Source: Candidatus Avimuribaculum pullicola (GTDB lineage: Bacteria > Bacteroidota > Bacteroidia > Bacteroidales > Muribaculaceae). Taken from it: 64,000 nucleotides of DNA. Numbering within the stretch: position 1 is the first letter of the stretch; each line of letters starts with the position of its first letter. Positions 16,383 through 25,793 of this stretch are shown piece by piece. The position numbers were made by a program, and so were the translations under genes. The DNA lies in contig DVKC01000030.1 of assembly GCA_018716295.1 (NCBI GenBank), forward strand, positions 1 through 64,000, read 5' to 3'. A model generated the notes under the pieces. The model saw nothing but the letters and a program-made list of their open reading frames with translations, ran no database searches and was not told the origin of the DNA.

Positions 16383-16898
16383 CTAACTTTCTTGAGGGTA
16401 TGTGCGGATATTGTATGAAATGGTGACTTGTATATCACTATCGATTTTTTCCACTACCAGTGCCACACGTTCCACATACCAGTCGTCTTTAATGGTGCCG
16501 CGTTCATATATTTCCTCGGTAAGTTGCCAACAATTGCGGTAAGGATTGTAAACGATTGAGAAATCACTTTCGCTTGTGTTGATGATATAAGAGAATTTTG
16601 GCGAAGTTTTCACTATTAAAGAGTATTGTGTGAAATCCACTTCGCCATAGGCTGGGTAGGCTTGCAGGAAGTTGTCGCCAACGTAATTGCGCACTTCATC
16701 GGTGGAGTTTAGTACTACCACTTCATCGGCAGTGTTGCTGCCAGTGTCGATGAGTGTGTTGTTGCTGTTCAACTCATAATATATAGGCAACTGCCTTTTG
16801 ATGTCGAGGTAGCGAGCAACCATCGGGTCGTCATCGTTGCTGCAAGCAGCCAATGTTGCAAGCATAGTTGCAACCAAAGCTAAAATCTTGATTTTCAT
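16383..16898 (-). CDS. Hypothetical lipoprotein
   Basis: A 171-residue protein with a lipoprotein signal (LATLAAC, Cys19) followed by SNDDD, a mature start common in Bacteroidota surface lipoproteins. The mature part is beta-rich with no recognised domain. It is 30 bp downstream of the PfkB gene on the same strand. Confidence 0.7.
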   Translation of the reverse strand: MKIKILALVATMLATLAACSNDDDPMVARYLDIKRQLPIYYELNSNNTLIDTGSNTADEVVVLNSTDEVRNYVGDNFLQAYPAYGEVDFTQYSLIVKTSPKFSYIINTSESDFSIVYNPYRNCWQLTEEIYERGTIKDDWYVERVALVVEKIDSDIQVTISYNIRTYPQES

Positions 16899-16928
16899 AA
16901 GTGATTGTGTGTTTTGTGTGTTATATTC

Positions 16929-17804
16929 TCATTTGTTGTTCATTATTGCACGTATGTCGTCGATAGTTCGGTCAAATGGGCCGGTCTTTTCGAGCTTGAG
17001 TGTTGACATTGCAGCAGCAAATCTGCCGGCTTCGTCATATCCAGCACCGAGGCTTCGCATGTATAGGTATCCGGCCGCGTATGTGTCGCCGCAACCTGTG
17101 GCATCGACGAGTGCCGCAGGGGTGTAAGCTGGTATTTCATAATAATTGCCATTGGCAAATATTATGGAGCCGTAGTTGCCGAATGTCATCATCACTTCTT
17201 TTACGCCCCACTTTGCAAGCTGTTCGGCTGCACGGTGCGGGTCGGTCTGTCCTGTGAGCGATTCTATTTCAAACTCGTTGACTTTAAGAATGTCGGTATA
17301 TTTCAATGCTTCAATTTTCCAATCCCAATCGCAAGGATACACGTTTACGCCGTCAACATATCGGAGGAAGCCTTGTGCATCGACCGACAGCATACCTCGT
17401 CCATGCAGGTACTTGATGACATCGAGCGAGAAGTCGTCGGCAAGGAGGCTGCCCAAGTGGATAAATCGTGCTTGCACATCTTGCAGTTTGTCGGTGGTGA
17501 ATGGGTCGGCTTTTGCCAGCACACGTTGTGTGCGGTTGTTCATGTTCTCGCCATATTTGTTTTCGAAGTACACAGTTTCACGGCTCGGAATTACTTCCAC
17601 GTCTATGCCTTTTTGGCGCATTTCATCTACAGCCCCCATCTCGCCAGGGGCCAACGATGTAATCAGCTTGTAACTTGCACGTGGTGGCAGTTTTGATATC
17701 GCATGTGAAATGTAATAGGAAGTTCCGCCGTTGAGGTAGGCGGTGTGTGTGGGTGTTATAATCTTGTCGAGCGTGATGTGCCCTATGCAACAAATGTCGG
17801 TCAT
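16929..17804 (-). CDS. PfkB-family sugar/nucleoside kinase
   Basis: A 291-residue ribokinase-fold kinase. The N-terminal pattern is ICCIGHITLDKII and the C-terminal signature is DATGCGDTYAAGYLY, holding the catalytic Asp (GCGD). LKVNEFEIESLTG marks the second PfkB signature region. Substrate cannot be assigned. The ATG at 17804 (MTDICCIGH) is preferred to a start 12 codons upstream that would fall at the -7 element. Confidence 0.85.
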   Translation of the reverse strand: MTDICCIGHITLDKIITPTHTAYLNGGTSYYISHAISKLPPRASYKLITSLAPGEMGAVDEMRQKGIDVEVIPSRETVYFENKYGENMNNRTQRVLAKADPFTTDKLQDVQARFIHLGSLLADDFSLDVIKYLHGRGMLSVDAQGFLRYVDGVNVYPCDWDWKIEALKYTDILKVNEFEIESLTGQTDPHRAAEQLAKWGVKEVMMTFGNYGSIIFANGNYYEIPAYTPAALVDATGCGDTYAAGYLYMRSLGAGYDEAGRFAAAMSTLKLEKTGPFDRTIDDIRAIMNNK

Positions 17805-17837
17805 AATCGGTCGCGTTGAGTTCCTACAAATAATTTG

Positions 17838-17845
17838 CAAAATTA
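17838..17845 (-). promoter_or_regulatory. -7 element of the PfkB gene
   Basis: Minus-strand TAATTTTG matches TAnnTTTG; TTTT occupies the -33 position 19 nt upstream. It sets the PfkB start at 17804. Confidence 0.6.
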
Positions 17846-17943
17846 ATGAAATATATGTGATGATAAAAGTGGTGTTTGGCTTTCGGGAATATTTTTGTAA
17901 ATTTGTGGCACTTACACGATATATTTACACACATTTGTTGCTT

Positions 17944-18501
17944 ATGAACGATACCAAGGGGCAGTTTGAGCATATCATAGGGATTTGCAGGGACTTGTTC
18001 GTAAAGAAATTGCACGATTATGGTGCTTCGTGGCGAATAATGCGCCCTGAATCAATAACCGACCAAATTTTTATCAAGGCGAAGCGGATACGTAACCTTG
18101 AGATAAAAAAAGTTTCACAGGTGGGCGAGGGCGTTTATCCCGAGTTTGTGGGTATTGTAAATTATGGCATCGTAGGTCTAATCCAGCTTGACATGGGGTT
18201 TGCCAGCACGGTTGATATAAGTATCGACCAGGCTGTGGCATTGTATGACAAGTTTATGGATAAGACTAAAGAGTTGATGCTCAAAAAAAACGCCGATTAT
18301 GACGAGGCGTGGCGAGATATGCGTATTAATTCTTATACCGATTTGATACTTACCAAGATACAGCGGACAAAACAAATCGAAGATCATCATGGAACGACCA
18401 TAGTGTCGGAAGGTGTAGATGCCAATTACATGGACATGGTGAATTATTCGATTTTCGCATTGATAAAGCTCGAATATGGGGAATGCAATGACGCAAAGTA
18501 G
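17944..18501 (+). CDS. DUF1599 protein (internally duplicated)
   Basis: A 185-residue cytoplasmic protein made of two similar ~80-residue halves. Each has a K-x-x-DYG/DYD-x-x-W motif: LHDYGASWRIMRPESITDQI and NADYDEAWRDMRINSYTDLI, each followed by an R/K-rich helix and a VNY segment. This matches DUF1599 as I know it. The start at 17944 follows an AT-rich promoter region. Its 3' end overlaps the DoxX-type gene by 26 bp, giving the DUF1599-DoxX-tpiA-SPOR-folE order I associate with Bacteroidales. Confidence 0.8.
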   Translation: MNDTKGQFEHIIGICRDLFVKKLHDYGASWRIMRPESITDQIFIKAKRIRNLEIKKVSQVGEGVYPEFVGIVNYGIVGLIQLDMGFASTVDISIDQAVALYDKFMDKTKELMLKKNADYDEAWRDMRINSYTDLILTKIQRTKQIEDHHGTTIVSEGVDANYMDMVNYSIFALIKLEYGECNDAK

Positions 18502-19831
18502 CTGTAGCAAGTTGTATGGCCGCAGATGGGGCCCTGCTGTGGTAGCCGTGTTGCGCCTGGTAGTGGGAGGCGTGTTTCTTTTCTCTGGTTTTACCAAGGG
18601 TATTGATCCATGGGGCAGCATTTACAAGTTTGGCGAGTATGCCAGCATGTTTGGTTTGGCTGGTTACGACGGGTTGCTGCCATTCATGGCGTTTTCGGTG
18701 TCGGCCATAGAGTTTGCATTGGGCGTGTTTTTGTTGGTGGGAATTTACCGCCGGTTTACTCCGTATGCCATGCTGCTGATGATGGCGGTGATGTTGCCGT
18801 TGACGCTGTATATAGCGGTGACTGGTGAGATGAGCGACTGTGGCTGTTTTGGCGATGCCGTCACACTGACCAACTGGGGCACATTCTGGAAAAATGTGCC
18901 ACTGACACTTGCTGTGGTTTATCTGGTTGCCTACAATAACAGGGTTAAAAACATATATGGCTTTGCCGTACAGTGGATAGTGGCTCTGCTCACGTTTGTT
19001 TACTTGTTGGTTATAGCGTGGGAAGGATATTTCACCCAGCCGCTGCTCGACTTCAGGCCATTCCCGGTGGGGACTGCAATTGCTGGCGATGATGGAGGCA
19101 CCGACGAGGATTTCTTGTTCCTGTATGAGAAAGATGGCGTGCAGCAAGGATTTGTGCTTGATAGCCTTCCCGATGATACATGGACTTTTGTCGATAGGGT
19201 GCCTGTGGATGGTGGAGGAGATGACGAAAAGGTTGCCGATGCGTCGGTCTATCGTCCCATAACAGTGTTTGATGAAGATTATAAAGTGGCCGATGGGGTC
19301 GTAAAGGGAAAAGGTGAGCAACTATTGTTGCTATTCCCATCGCTGAGCGACGTGGTGATACCATTCACTTACCATATAAATGAAACTTACGACTTCTGCA
19401 TGGCGCATGGCATAGATGTGGTGGGACTGACATCGAATGGCCGCAGTGAGATAGCCGAATGGAACGACTTGTCGATGGCGGCATATCCAATGTATATAAT
19501 GGACGACAGCGAGTTGAAGATGGTGGCTCGTGGCAATCCGGCAGCGGTATTGCTCAGTGATGGCAAAATAGTGTGGAAACGCACGTTGCAGTCGATTCCA
19601 ATCGACCGCCTTTCACAGGCCGATGATTTCGCCGAAGTGCTTGGCTGGTCGCCACATCACTACTTGTATTTTGTCACAACTCTATATCTTGCAGCTATGT
19701 TGCTGGTGCTTATAATCAATCGCACACACATTGTAGTTAAATTTAGCTTGAACCGTGTAAGGAAAAGTCGGAAAAAACAAGTAAATTTGCAGTCAGATAT
19801 GGATGGCACATACGAGCCAGGAGAAAAATAA
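18476..19831 (+). CDS. DoxX/MauE-type membrane protein with thioredoxin-like C-terminal region
   Basis: A 451-residue inner-membrane protein. Four to five N-terminal TM segments (about 20-180) include the GGVFLFSGFTKGIDPWG and GEMSDCGCFGDAVTLTNWG motifs of the BT_3928/DoxX-like family. A soluble region (about 190-400) has a degenerate TlpA/thioredoxin-like layout without a CXXC motif, and there is one C-terminal TM (about 395-420). The CGCFG pair may take part in redox chemistry; that is an inference. Start at 18476 or 18488. It precedes tpiA by 39 bp. Confidence 0.75.
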   Translation: MGNAMTQSSCSKLYGRRWGPAVVAVLRLVVGGVFLFSGFTKGIDPWGSIYKFGEYASMFGLAGYDGLLPFMAFSVSAIEFALGVFLLVGIYRRFTPYAMLLMMAVMLPLTLYIAVTGEMSDCGCFGDAVTLTNWGTFWKNVPLTLAVVYLVAYNNRVKNIYGFAVQWIVALLTFVYLLVIAWEGYFTQPLLDFRPFPVGTAIAGDDGGTDEDFLFLYEKDGVQQGFVLDSLPDDTWTFVDRVPVDGGGDDEKVADASVYRPITVFDEDYKVADGVVKGKGEQLLLLFPSLSDVVIPFTYHINETYDFCMAHGIDVVGLTSNGRSEIAEWNDLSMAAYPMYIMDDSELKMVARGNPAAVLLSDGKIVWKRTLQSIPIDRLSQADDFAEVLGWSPHHYLYFVTTLYLAAMLLVLIINRTHIVVKFSLNRVRKSRKKQVNLQSDMDGTYEPGEK

Positions 19832-19870
19832 ACATAATCAACAACATACACTTTCTAAAAATAAAGAATT

Positions 19871-20623
19871 ATGAGAAAGAACATTGTAGCTGGGAACTGG
19901 AAGATGAACACTACTGTTCCTGAAGGCGTAAAACTTGCAACTGAAGTCAACGAGGCTTTGAAAGGTTTCACTCCTAATTGCGACGTAATCATCGGCGTGC
20001 CTTTCACGCATCTTACTGCTGTTGCAGCCGTTATTGACAGCAACAAATTGGGCTTGAGCGCCGAGAACTGCGCCGACAAGGTAAAGGGTGCATATACTGG
20101 CGAAGTGTCGGCAGCTATGGTTGCATCGACTGGTGCCCAATATGTTATCCTTGGACACTCGGAACGTCGTGCATACTACCACGAAACTGTTGAAATCCTT
20201 GCCGAAAAGGTGAAATTGGCTCTTGAAAACGGTCTTAAAGTTATCTTCTGCATCGGTGAAGTACTCGAAGAACGTGAAGCTAACAAGCAGAACGAAGTCG
20301 TAGAAGCTCAATTGGCATCGGTATTTGGTCTTTCGGCCGAAGATTTTGGCAAGATAATCTTGGCATACGAACCAGTATGGGCTATCGGTACTGGCAAGAC
20401 TGCTACAGCCGACCAAGCCGAAGAAATCCACGCTTTCATACGTGGCCTTATCGAGAAGAAATATGGCAAGCAAGTTGCTGAAGACACCACTATCCTTTAT
20501 GGTGGCAGCTGCAAGCCAAGCAATGCCAAGGAACTTTTTGCAAAACCCGATGTTGACGGCGGCCTTATTGGTGGCGCAGCTCTTGAAGCAGAGTCGTTCA
20601 TGGGTATCGTGAAAGCATTTTAA
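19871..20623 (+). CDS. tpiA: Triosephosphate isomerase
   Basis: A 250-residue TIM-barrel enzyme interconverting DHAP and glyceraldehyde 3-phosphate. It has GNWKMN with the substrate Lys, catalytic His in VILGHSERR, catalytic Glu in [14 protein letters not shown], and the phosphate-binding [10 protein letters not shown] and [10 protein letters not shown]. Codon choice looks like that of highly expressed genes. Confidence 0.98.
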   Translation: MRKNIVAGNWKMNTTVPEGVKLATEVNEALKGFTPNCDVIIGVPFTHLTAVAAVIDSNKLGLSAENCADKVKGAYTGEVSAAMVASTGAQYVILGHSERRAYYHETVEILAEKVKLALENGLKVIFCIGEVLEEREANKQNEVVEAQLASVFGLSAEDFGKIILAYEPVWAIGTGKTATADQAEEIHAFIRGLIEKKYGKQVAEDTTILYGGSCKPSNAKELFAKPDVDGGLIGGAALEAESFMGIVKAF

Positions 20624-20645
20624 TTGATAAATTCAATTTTGCAAA

Positions 20646-20715
20646 AAGGGAGAGGAGGAGCCGCAGGTGTGGGATATTTGTCCCGAAGGCGGCACTCCTC
20701 GCCCTTATAGTTTTT
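20646..20715 (+). other. Structured intergenic hairpin after tpiA
   Basis: Nested complementarity: GGG..GAGGAG and GCCGC (20648-20664) pair with GCGGC and CTCCTC..CCC (20688-20704), around an inner GGGA-TATTTG-TCCC hairpin. A weak T-tract (TTATAGTTTTT) follows. It could be a partial terminator or a processing element between tpiA and the SPOR gene. Confidence 0.5.
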
Positions 20716-20736
20716 AATATTATCGGGGAGCTGATT

Positions 20737-21216
20737 ATGAATAGACGTTTATTATTTGCGTTAATTGTTGCCTTGGGCTGTGGCTCGATGGCAAGTGCGC
20801 AAACAACAATAGCCGACCACATGCAACGTGCCACAAGTGGCCGCGTGGTTGTACACCAGCCAGCTGCGCTTAATGCTCGATTGAACCCAGCCAATGGCGA
20901 CAGTACCAATGTGGCTATACGCAACCAACACAAGGCTGAGAAAAATGTAGTGGGATACCGCGTGCAAGTGTTCTCGGATCGCAACCAGCGTACAGCCAAG
21001 TCGGAGGCTTTGTCGAAAGAACGCGACATAAAGGAAGCATTTCCCGATATGGCCACGTATGTCACGTATGATGCTCCATCGTGGCGGTTGAAGGTGGGCG
21101 ACTTCCGCACTCGTGACGAGGCATCGGTTCGCCTTGCCGAATTGAAAGAAATGTTCCCAGGCTATGCCAACGAGATGATTATAGTCATTGACGTAATTAA
21201 CACCGAAGCGCAATGA
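20737..21216 (+). CDS. SPOR-domain periplasmic protein
   Basis: A 159-residue exported protein: signal peptide about 1-22 (MASAQ), a low-complexity linker, and a C-terminal SPOR domain (about 72-155; GYRVQVFSDRNQRTAKSEA...WRLKVGDFRTRDEA). SPOR domains bind denuded septal peptidoglycan. Its stop overlaps the folE start (ATGA), so translation is coupled. Confidence 0.85.
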   Translation: MNRRLLFALIVALGCGSMASAQTTIADHMQRATSGRVVVHQPAALNARLNPANGDSTNVAIRNQHKAEKNVVGYRVQVFSDRNQRTAKSEALSKERDIKEAFPDMATYVTYDAPSWRLKVGDFRTRDEASVRLAELKEMFPGYANEMIIVIDVINTEAQ

Positions 21217-21791
21217 TATTGCATAAATACGACGAAGATAAATTAGAAGAATTGGCGGCTTGTTACCGCCGCATTTTAGAATTGGTGGGTGAAGACCCCA
21301 ATCGTGAAGGTTTGGTAAAGACACCCATGAGAGCCGCAAAGGCTATAATGGACGTGACACGAGGTTATGGCGAAGACCCCGAGCGCATAATCGGTTCGGC
21401 CATATTTGAACATTCGGGTTCGCAAGTGGTAACGGTAAAAGATATTGAATTTTATTCGCTATGCGAGCATCATATACTACCGTTTTTCGGACGCATTTCG
21501 ATCGGTTACATTCCCGATGGTTATATTGTAGGACTTAGCAAGCTTGCCCGGGTTGTCGATGTGTATGCCCATAGGTTGCAAGTGCAAGAACGCCTCACGG
21601 GCGAGATATGTGCATTGTTGTCACGTACATTGTCGAGCAAGGGCGTAATAGTAGTGTGCGAAGCTGGGCATCTGTGCATGAAAATGCGCGGAGTGGAAAA
21701 GCAAGACAGCACTACGGTGACAATGGATTATACCGGGGCATTTGTCGAAGATGCCGCATTGCGCCGCGAGTTTCTCGATTCGCTGCGTTGA
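21213..21791 (+). CDS. folE: GTP cyclohydrolase I
   Basis: A 192-residue enzyme making dihydroneopterin triphosphate from GTP, the first step of folate synthesis. Zinc ligands are seen in SLCEHHILPFFG and in CEAGHLCMKMRGV. Other family motifs are LSKLARVVDVYAHRLQVQER and the N-terminal DPNREGLVKTPMRAAKA. The start overlaps the SPOR gene stop by 4 nt. A terminator follows. Confidence 0.96.
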   Translation: MILHKYDEDKLEELAACYRRILELVGEDPNREGLVKTPMRAAKAIMDVTRGYGEDPERIIGSAIFEHSGSQVVTVKDIEFYSLCEHHILPFFGRISIGYIPDGYIVGLSKLARVVDVYAHRLQVQERLTGEICALLSRTLSSKGVIVVCEAGHLCMKMRGVEKQDSTTVTMDYTGAFVEDAALRREFLDSLR

Positions 21792-21816
21792 TGCATCGGT
21801 TCGACATAAAACAATT

Positions 21817-21857
21817 AAAGACGCGGCTACATGATGCAACGCGCGTCTTCTTTTTTA
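21817..21857 (+). terminator. folE terminator
   Basis: Stem AAGACGCG / CGCGTCTT followed by CTTTTTTATG. It lies between convergent folE and the DUF4251 gene. Confidence 0.85.
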
Positions 21858-21893
21858 TGTCTTTTCCCGTAATGGCTTTTTGTATGGCAGCCT

Positions 21894-22508
21894 TTATGGA
21901 ATTGAACGACCCTTGAATATTTTATTGTTTCGAGTTCCGTAGTGGTCGTATGGAATTAGTGGGCCATATACGGTGAGGGTGTTGGAGTGGAAATTCGGAC
22001 TTATGTACACCATTGATTGGTTGCTGTTTTTATAGACCGTGATGGTGACTTGTGCCGATATTCCTGTCCCGTTCACGTTGAAAGTGTAATAAATATCGCC
22101 TTTTTTGGTGGTCTTTATCTTGCGGCCTCCAATTGTGCCGTCAACCGTTATGCCCCCAAGTCCGTTAAGTCCGGGGTGTGCCTTGCTGAGGGCAAGTTGG
22201 ACGATAGCTTTGTCGCCTTGTACCAGTATGAAATTGGTGCTCGACTCGGGAGCCATCACGTTTATGCGGTTGTCGAGCATGATGCGGTCGGCGGTTATTA
22301 CGAAGTAGCTTGAGTCGATGGCCATTTTGGCTTCGACAAACGCGATGGAATCGCGAAGTTCTTCGAGCTTTTTCTCACGAGCTTTGCGTTCTTCTTTTGT
22401 TTCATTTTCAGGTATGCCAGTCACTTGCTGCAATTCTTGTGCGGCTGCCGGCAGGATTATTGCCATGGCGAGCAAAGCTCCAACTAAGATTCTCATTATT
22501 TTTCCCAT
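21894..22508 (-). CDS. DUF4251-family exported protein
   Basis: A 204-residue protein with a signal peptide (about 1-23, AAAQ) and a charged helical region (KEERKAREKKLEELRDSIAF), then the DUF4251 beta domain (SSYFVITADRI...YYTFNVNGTGISAQVTITV). Likely periplasmic or outer-membrane-attached. Function unknown. Start may be 22508 or the second Met at 22496. Confidence 0.75.
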   Translation of the reverse strand: MGKIMRILVGALLAMAIILPAAAQELQQVTGIPENETKEERKAREKKLEELRDSIAFVEAKMAIDSSYFVITADRIMLDNRINVMAPESSTNFILVQGDKAIVQLALSKAHPGLNGLGGITVDGTIGGRKIKTTKKGDIYYTFNVNGTGISAQVTITVYKNSNQSMVYISPNFHSNTLTVYGPLIPYDHYGTRNNKIFKGRSIP

Positions 22509-22587
22509 ATCTATATTGATTTTTGTATGTTAAGGCTAAGGTAATCATTAATTTTTGTTTTGTGGCATGGTTCTCGTGCAATTTAAC

Positions 22588-22595
22588 TACTTTTG
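22588..22595 (+). promoter_or_regulatory. -7 element of the CPBP protease gene
   Basis: TACTTTTG matches TAnnTTTG. The nearest TTTG is 25 nt upstream, so the -33 is weak. Confidence 0.55.
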
Positions 22596-22613
22596 TGCAA
22601 AAGTTTCATGATT

Positions 22614-23501
22614 ATGGAAGGAATGGAATACCGCAAGGAATTTGCATCATACGGCAAGCGCATCACGCTTTTGTGGGGGTCTTTTATAGTGTGTCTGGTG
22701 TTTACTGCTACTATATCGATGTGGTTGGGCAGTATTGTAGGTGACCGTGTTGCGTTTATACTCGTGTCATCGGCGGTACAAAATGTGTGTGTATTTATGC
22801 TGCCGGCATTTTTAGTGGCCTATTTTATAACTGCGCAGCCTGTATCATTCCTTGGGTTGACGTCAAGGGTGTCGTGGAGGCAAGTGCTTTTCGTGATAGG
22901 TGTGGTGGTGTTGTCGATGCCTGCACTTAATTATATAGTATATCTCAATGAGGCTATCGACTTGCCCGACTCGCCAATTGAGGAATGGTTGCGAAGTACC
23001 GAAGCTGCTGCCAGGGCTGTGACCGATGAGTTGATGAAAGCCGACTCGGCGGGAATGCTTGTTATGACGGTGCTCGTGGCTGGAGTGTTAACGGGATTGG
23101 GTGAAGAATTGTTTTTCCGTGGGGCGCAACAACGCATATTCATGCTGCGTGGCATCAATGGTCATGTGGCTGTGTGGGTGACTGCTATAATTTTCAGCTT
23201 GCTGCATTTCCAGTTTTACGGATTTATACCACGCATGCTGCTTGGCGCGTTTTTTGGGTACTTGGCATGGAAGGGCGGGTCGTTGTGGCTGCCAATAATA
23301 GCTCATGCACTCAACAATTCACTTGCCGTTGTGTTTGGCAGTATGTCGCATCAAGGTGTGGCATCGATGCAGTGGCTCAACACTTGTGGCGTGCCATCAG
23401 ATGGCAATTTCCCGTTCATGGCATTGTTGAGTGCCGTTGCTACTGCCGCATTTATTGTGTGCGGCAAGAAATTATTGGTCGGTGGTGCTGTCGTTAAGTG
23501 A
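22614..23501 (+). CDS. CPBP-family intramembrane metalloprotease
   Basis: A ~295-residue membrane protein with about eight hydrophobic segments. It carries the CPBP (Abi/CAAX-prenyl protease) motifs: GEELFFRGAQQR (motif 1, EExxxR), SLLHFQFYGFIPR (motif 2, FxxxH) and IIAHALNNS (motif 3). Substrate unknown; relatives act in peptide maturation or bacteriocin immunity. Starts at 22608, 22614 or 22623 are possible; the promoter excludes earlier ones. Its last 30 bases overlap the convergent dihydrouridine-synthase gene. Confidence 0.85.
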   Translation: MEGMEYRKEFASYGKRITLLWGSFIVCLVFTATISMWLGSIVGDRVAFILVSSAVQNVCVFMLPAFLVAYFITAQPVSFLGLTSRVSWRQVLFVIGVVVLSMPALNYIVYLNEAIDLPDSPIEEWLRSTEAAARAVTDELMKADSAGMLVMTVLVAGVLTGLGEELFFRGAQQRIFMLRGINGHVAVWVTAIIFSLLHFQFYGFIPRMLLGAFFGYLAWKGGSLWLPIIAHALNNSLAVVFGSMSHQGVASMQWLNTCGVPSDGNFPFMALLSAVATAAFIVCGKKLLVGGAVVK

Positions 23502-24416
23502 CGGCCAAAATTCTTCTACCGCAAGACGATATTTTTCAATCGTCGTGCTTTTTATGATTTTTTTGCGGCTTTTACGGCTGCCACGCCCAGCAAGGAAATA
23601 TTCCCATAACGACTTCATCTTGGACAGCAAGTGTGAATCGCCGCATAGTTGCGATTGATATTGCCCAAATAGCTGGTCGTGCAGTTGGGCTAATAGTCGT
23701 GTTTCGTTATAGGAGTCAAGGTTGGGTGTGTTAATGGCAGGATTGGCCAGCAGTCCGCGTCCGACCATTACGGCTCGTAGGTGCGGGTATTCAGTGGCTA
23801 TCCTTTCGATATCAGCTTTGGTGGTAATATCGCCATTATACACGACAGGGAATGTAGCTGCGGTATAAAAGTTGTGGAATTGCGCCAAATGTAATTCTCC
23901 GCTATATTGTTGCTTGGCTGTGCGAGGGTGCAGTGTGACGTGCGTAGGTGCAAAATCGGTAATGATGGGCATCAAGGTTCGCCATTCATCGGGATTGTCG
24001 ATGCCAAGCCGCATTTTTATCGAAAAGTTAATTCCTGTATATTTTTTTGCGGTGTTGAGCAGTGCAGCCACTTCGTCGGGGTAGGGTATGATGCCCGAGC
24101 CACAATGCCGCTTGACAATCGGAGCGAACGGGCAACCCATGTTTATGTCTATTTCGTGGTAGCCCATTGATGCAACTTTATCGATGAGTTGCGTGAATTG
24201 CTCGATGGGGCAGGCGATGACTTGTGGCACTAATGCGCGGCATGTGTTGTTGGCGGGTGTTATTTCCCGTAAGTCTTTGTTACGAAATGCCCCTTTCTCG
24301 ATACGGAGAAAGGGGGTATAGTAACGTGATATGCAGCCGGCGAAAACCCTGGAATGGGTGTTGCGCCAGATGTGGTCGGTAAGACCTTGCAAAGGTGCAG
24401 CAAATATTTCCATCAT
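23472..24416 (-). CDS. tRNA-dihydrouridine synthase
   Basis: A 314-residue FMN enzyme that reduces uridines in tRNA D-loops. It has N-terminal APLQGLTDHIWRN, the active-site region INMGCPFAPIVKRHCGSG with the catalytic Cys, FMN-binding SIKMRLG and HPRTAKQQYSG, and VVYNGDITT...VMVGRGLLANP. Its start overlaps the upstream outer-membrane-protein gene by 4 nt. Confidence 0.92.
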   Translation of the reverse strand: MMEIFAAPLQGLTDHIWRNTHSRVFAGCISRYYTPFLRIEKGAFRNKDLREITPANNTCRALVPQVIACPIEQFTQLIDKVASMGYHEIDINMGCPFAPIVKRHCGSGIIPYPDEVAALLNTAKKYTGINFSIKMRLGIDNPDEWRTLMPIITDFAPTHVTLHPRTAKQQYSGELHLAQFHNFYTAATFPVVYNGDITTKADIERIATEYPHLRAVMVGRGLLANPAINTPNLDSYNETRLLAQLHDQLFGQYQSQLCGDSHLLSKMKSLWEYFLAGRGSRKSRKKIIKSTTIEKYRLAVEEFWPSLNDSTTDQ

Positions 24417-25771
24417 ATATTGAAGCTAAGCCCCATGGCAAGGTTGAACTTGGCAGCATTTACAGGTATTACCTGTTTGCTATATTTTGCAATAATATAG
24501 TCGGTTCCAATGAAGAAGTTCACAGCACGAGGGTGGAAATTGAGTGTGAAGCCCATCGATTGGCTTACGTTGGAGAAAGAACCATTGATGGCGGCATTGA
24601 ACCATGATGCCGGGCGGAAGTTGGCTGTCACCATGGCTTCGGCCCACACACGTGGTGCGCCAAGACGTATCGAAGCAAGGAGGCCAAAAGAAATCTTGTT
24701 GTTCAATATCCCATATTCGCCAGCGGCACGAATTGTGGTGTAGAGCGACGAGGTGTGGCCTTGCTTGCCGCCGTCCTTGAAGTTTACAAGGTCTTGCAAG
24801 CTGTCTTTGATGTCGTCGGCAGCGTCGTCAAAGTCGTTGCTGCCATCGGGGTTGTCTTCAACGCCTATGTTGTCGAAGCCGTTATATACAAACTCTTCGT
24901 TGCGGTTTTCGGCAATTGAGCAGTCGTTCCAAGAAATGAAGCCTATGTCGGTAATAGCTAATGAAACGGTGGCTTCGTCGGTGATGCGGTACACGCCGCC
25001 GAGGTCAAGCCCTAAGCCGAAGCCAGCCAGTCCGAAGCCGCTCATGTCGAGATTGTCGAGGTTGCCGTCTTCATCAAATTCATAATTGAAACCTTTGGAA
25101 CCAATCAGCCTGCTGCGTTCGGTGATGCGCCACTCGTTGTCCGACATGTAAATTCTGAGGTTTTCGGCATTGGCTTTGGCATATAATCCGCCACCGAGCA
25201 ACTTGATTTTTGCACCTACCGACAATCGGTCGTTGATTTTGCGGGCATGTCCGAAAGCCAGTTCTATGTAGTTTTGTGTCTGTGCATTAAGTTTGTCGAT
25301 GTTGTATTCTTGTTCTTGCTGGGACTGTCCTTCTTTCAAGAAACGGAATATGTCGTAAGGCAGGTACACGCCACTCTGGCTGCGAACCGACAGTCCCACA
25401 GTGTTGGTGCCACCCCAAGCGTTGAATCCTACTGTGATGATGTCGAGGTCAAGGTCAAATTCTGCAACGTTGGTTGACTTGAATTTCGACAATGCTTCAT
25501 CGACAGAAATGGAAGGGTGCATGAAAGTGAGCATCTCGTCGCCTTGTGGGTAGAGGAATGTTCCAAGCCCGACGTTGGAATTGAGAGTCATGTTGATGTT
25601 GCCAAGTACCGGGAAAGTCACAAATCCGTGCTCCGATGTAAATGCAGGGTTGAGTTTGTGGCGTTGGTTGTTCCCCTCAAGAAAGTAAAGCGAGTGCTGC
25701 GTCTGGGCGCAAGCTGTGGCAGCGGCAATAATTGTGGTCGCAGCCAATATGTAATTTTTAATTGAGTTCAT
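24413..25771 (-). CDS. DUF5723-like outer-membrane protein
   Basis: A 452-residue protein with a signal peptide (about 1-22) and long beta-strand-rich sequence ending in a Phe/Ile-containing terminal strand (LAMGLSFNI), as in barrel proteins. Motifs such as HKLNPAF and GLSVRSQSGVYLPYDIFRFL fit DUF5723 proteins of Bacteroidota. It lies 22 bp after the lipoprotein gene and is coupled to the dihydrouridine synthase. Role unknown. Confidence 0.75.
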   Translation of the reverse strand: MNSIKNYILAATTIIAAATACAQTQHSLYFLEGNNQRHKLNPAFTSEHGFVTFPVLGNINMTLNSNVGLGTFLYPQGDEMLTFMHPSISVDEALSKFKSTNVAEFDLDLDIITVGFNAWGGTNTVGLSVRSQSGVYLPYDIFRFLKEGQSQQEQEYNIDKLNAQTQNYIELAFGHARKINDRLSVGAKIKLLGGGLYAKANAENLRIYMSDNEWRITERSRLIGSKGFNYEFDEDGNLDNLDMSGFGLAGFGLGLDLGGVYRITDEATVSLAITDIGFISWNDCSIAENRNEEFVYNGFDNIGVEDNPDGSNDFDDAADDIKDSLQDLVNFKDGGKQGHTSSLYTTIRAAGEYGILNNKISFGLLASIRLGAPRVWAEAMVTANFRPASWFNAAINGSFSNVSQSMGFTLNFHPRAVNFFIGTDYIIAKYSKQVIPVNAAKFNLAMGLSFNI

Positions 25772-25793
25772 GGATTCTATTACGTTATGTGAA

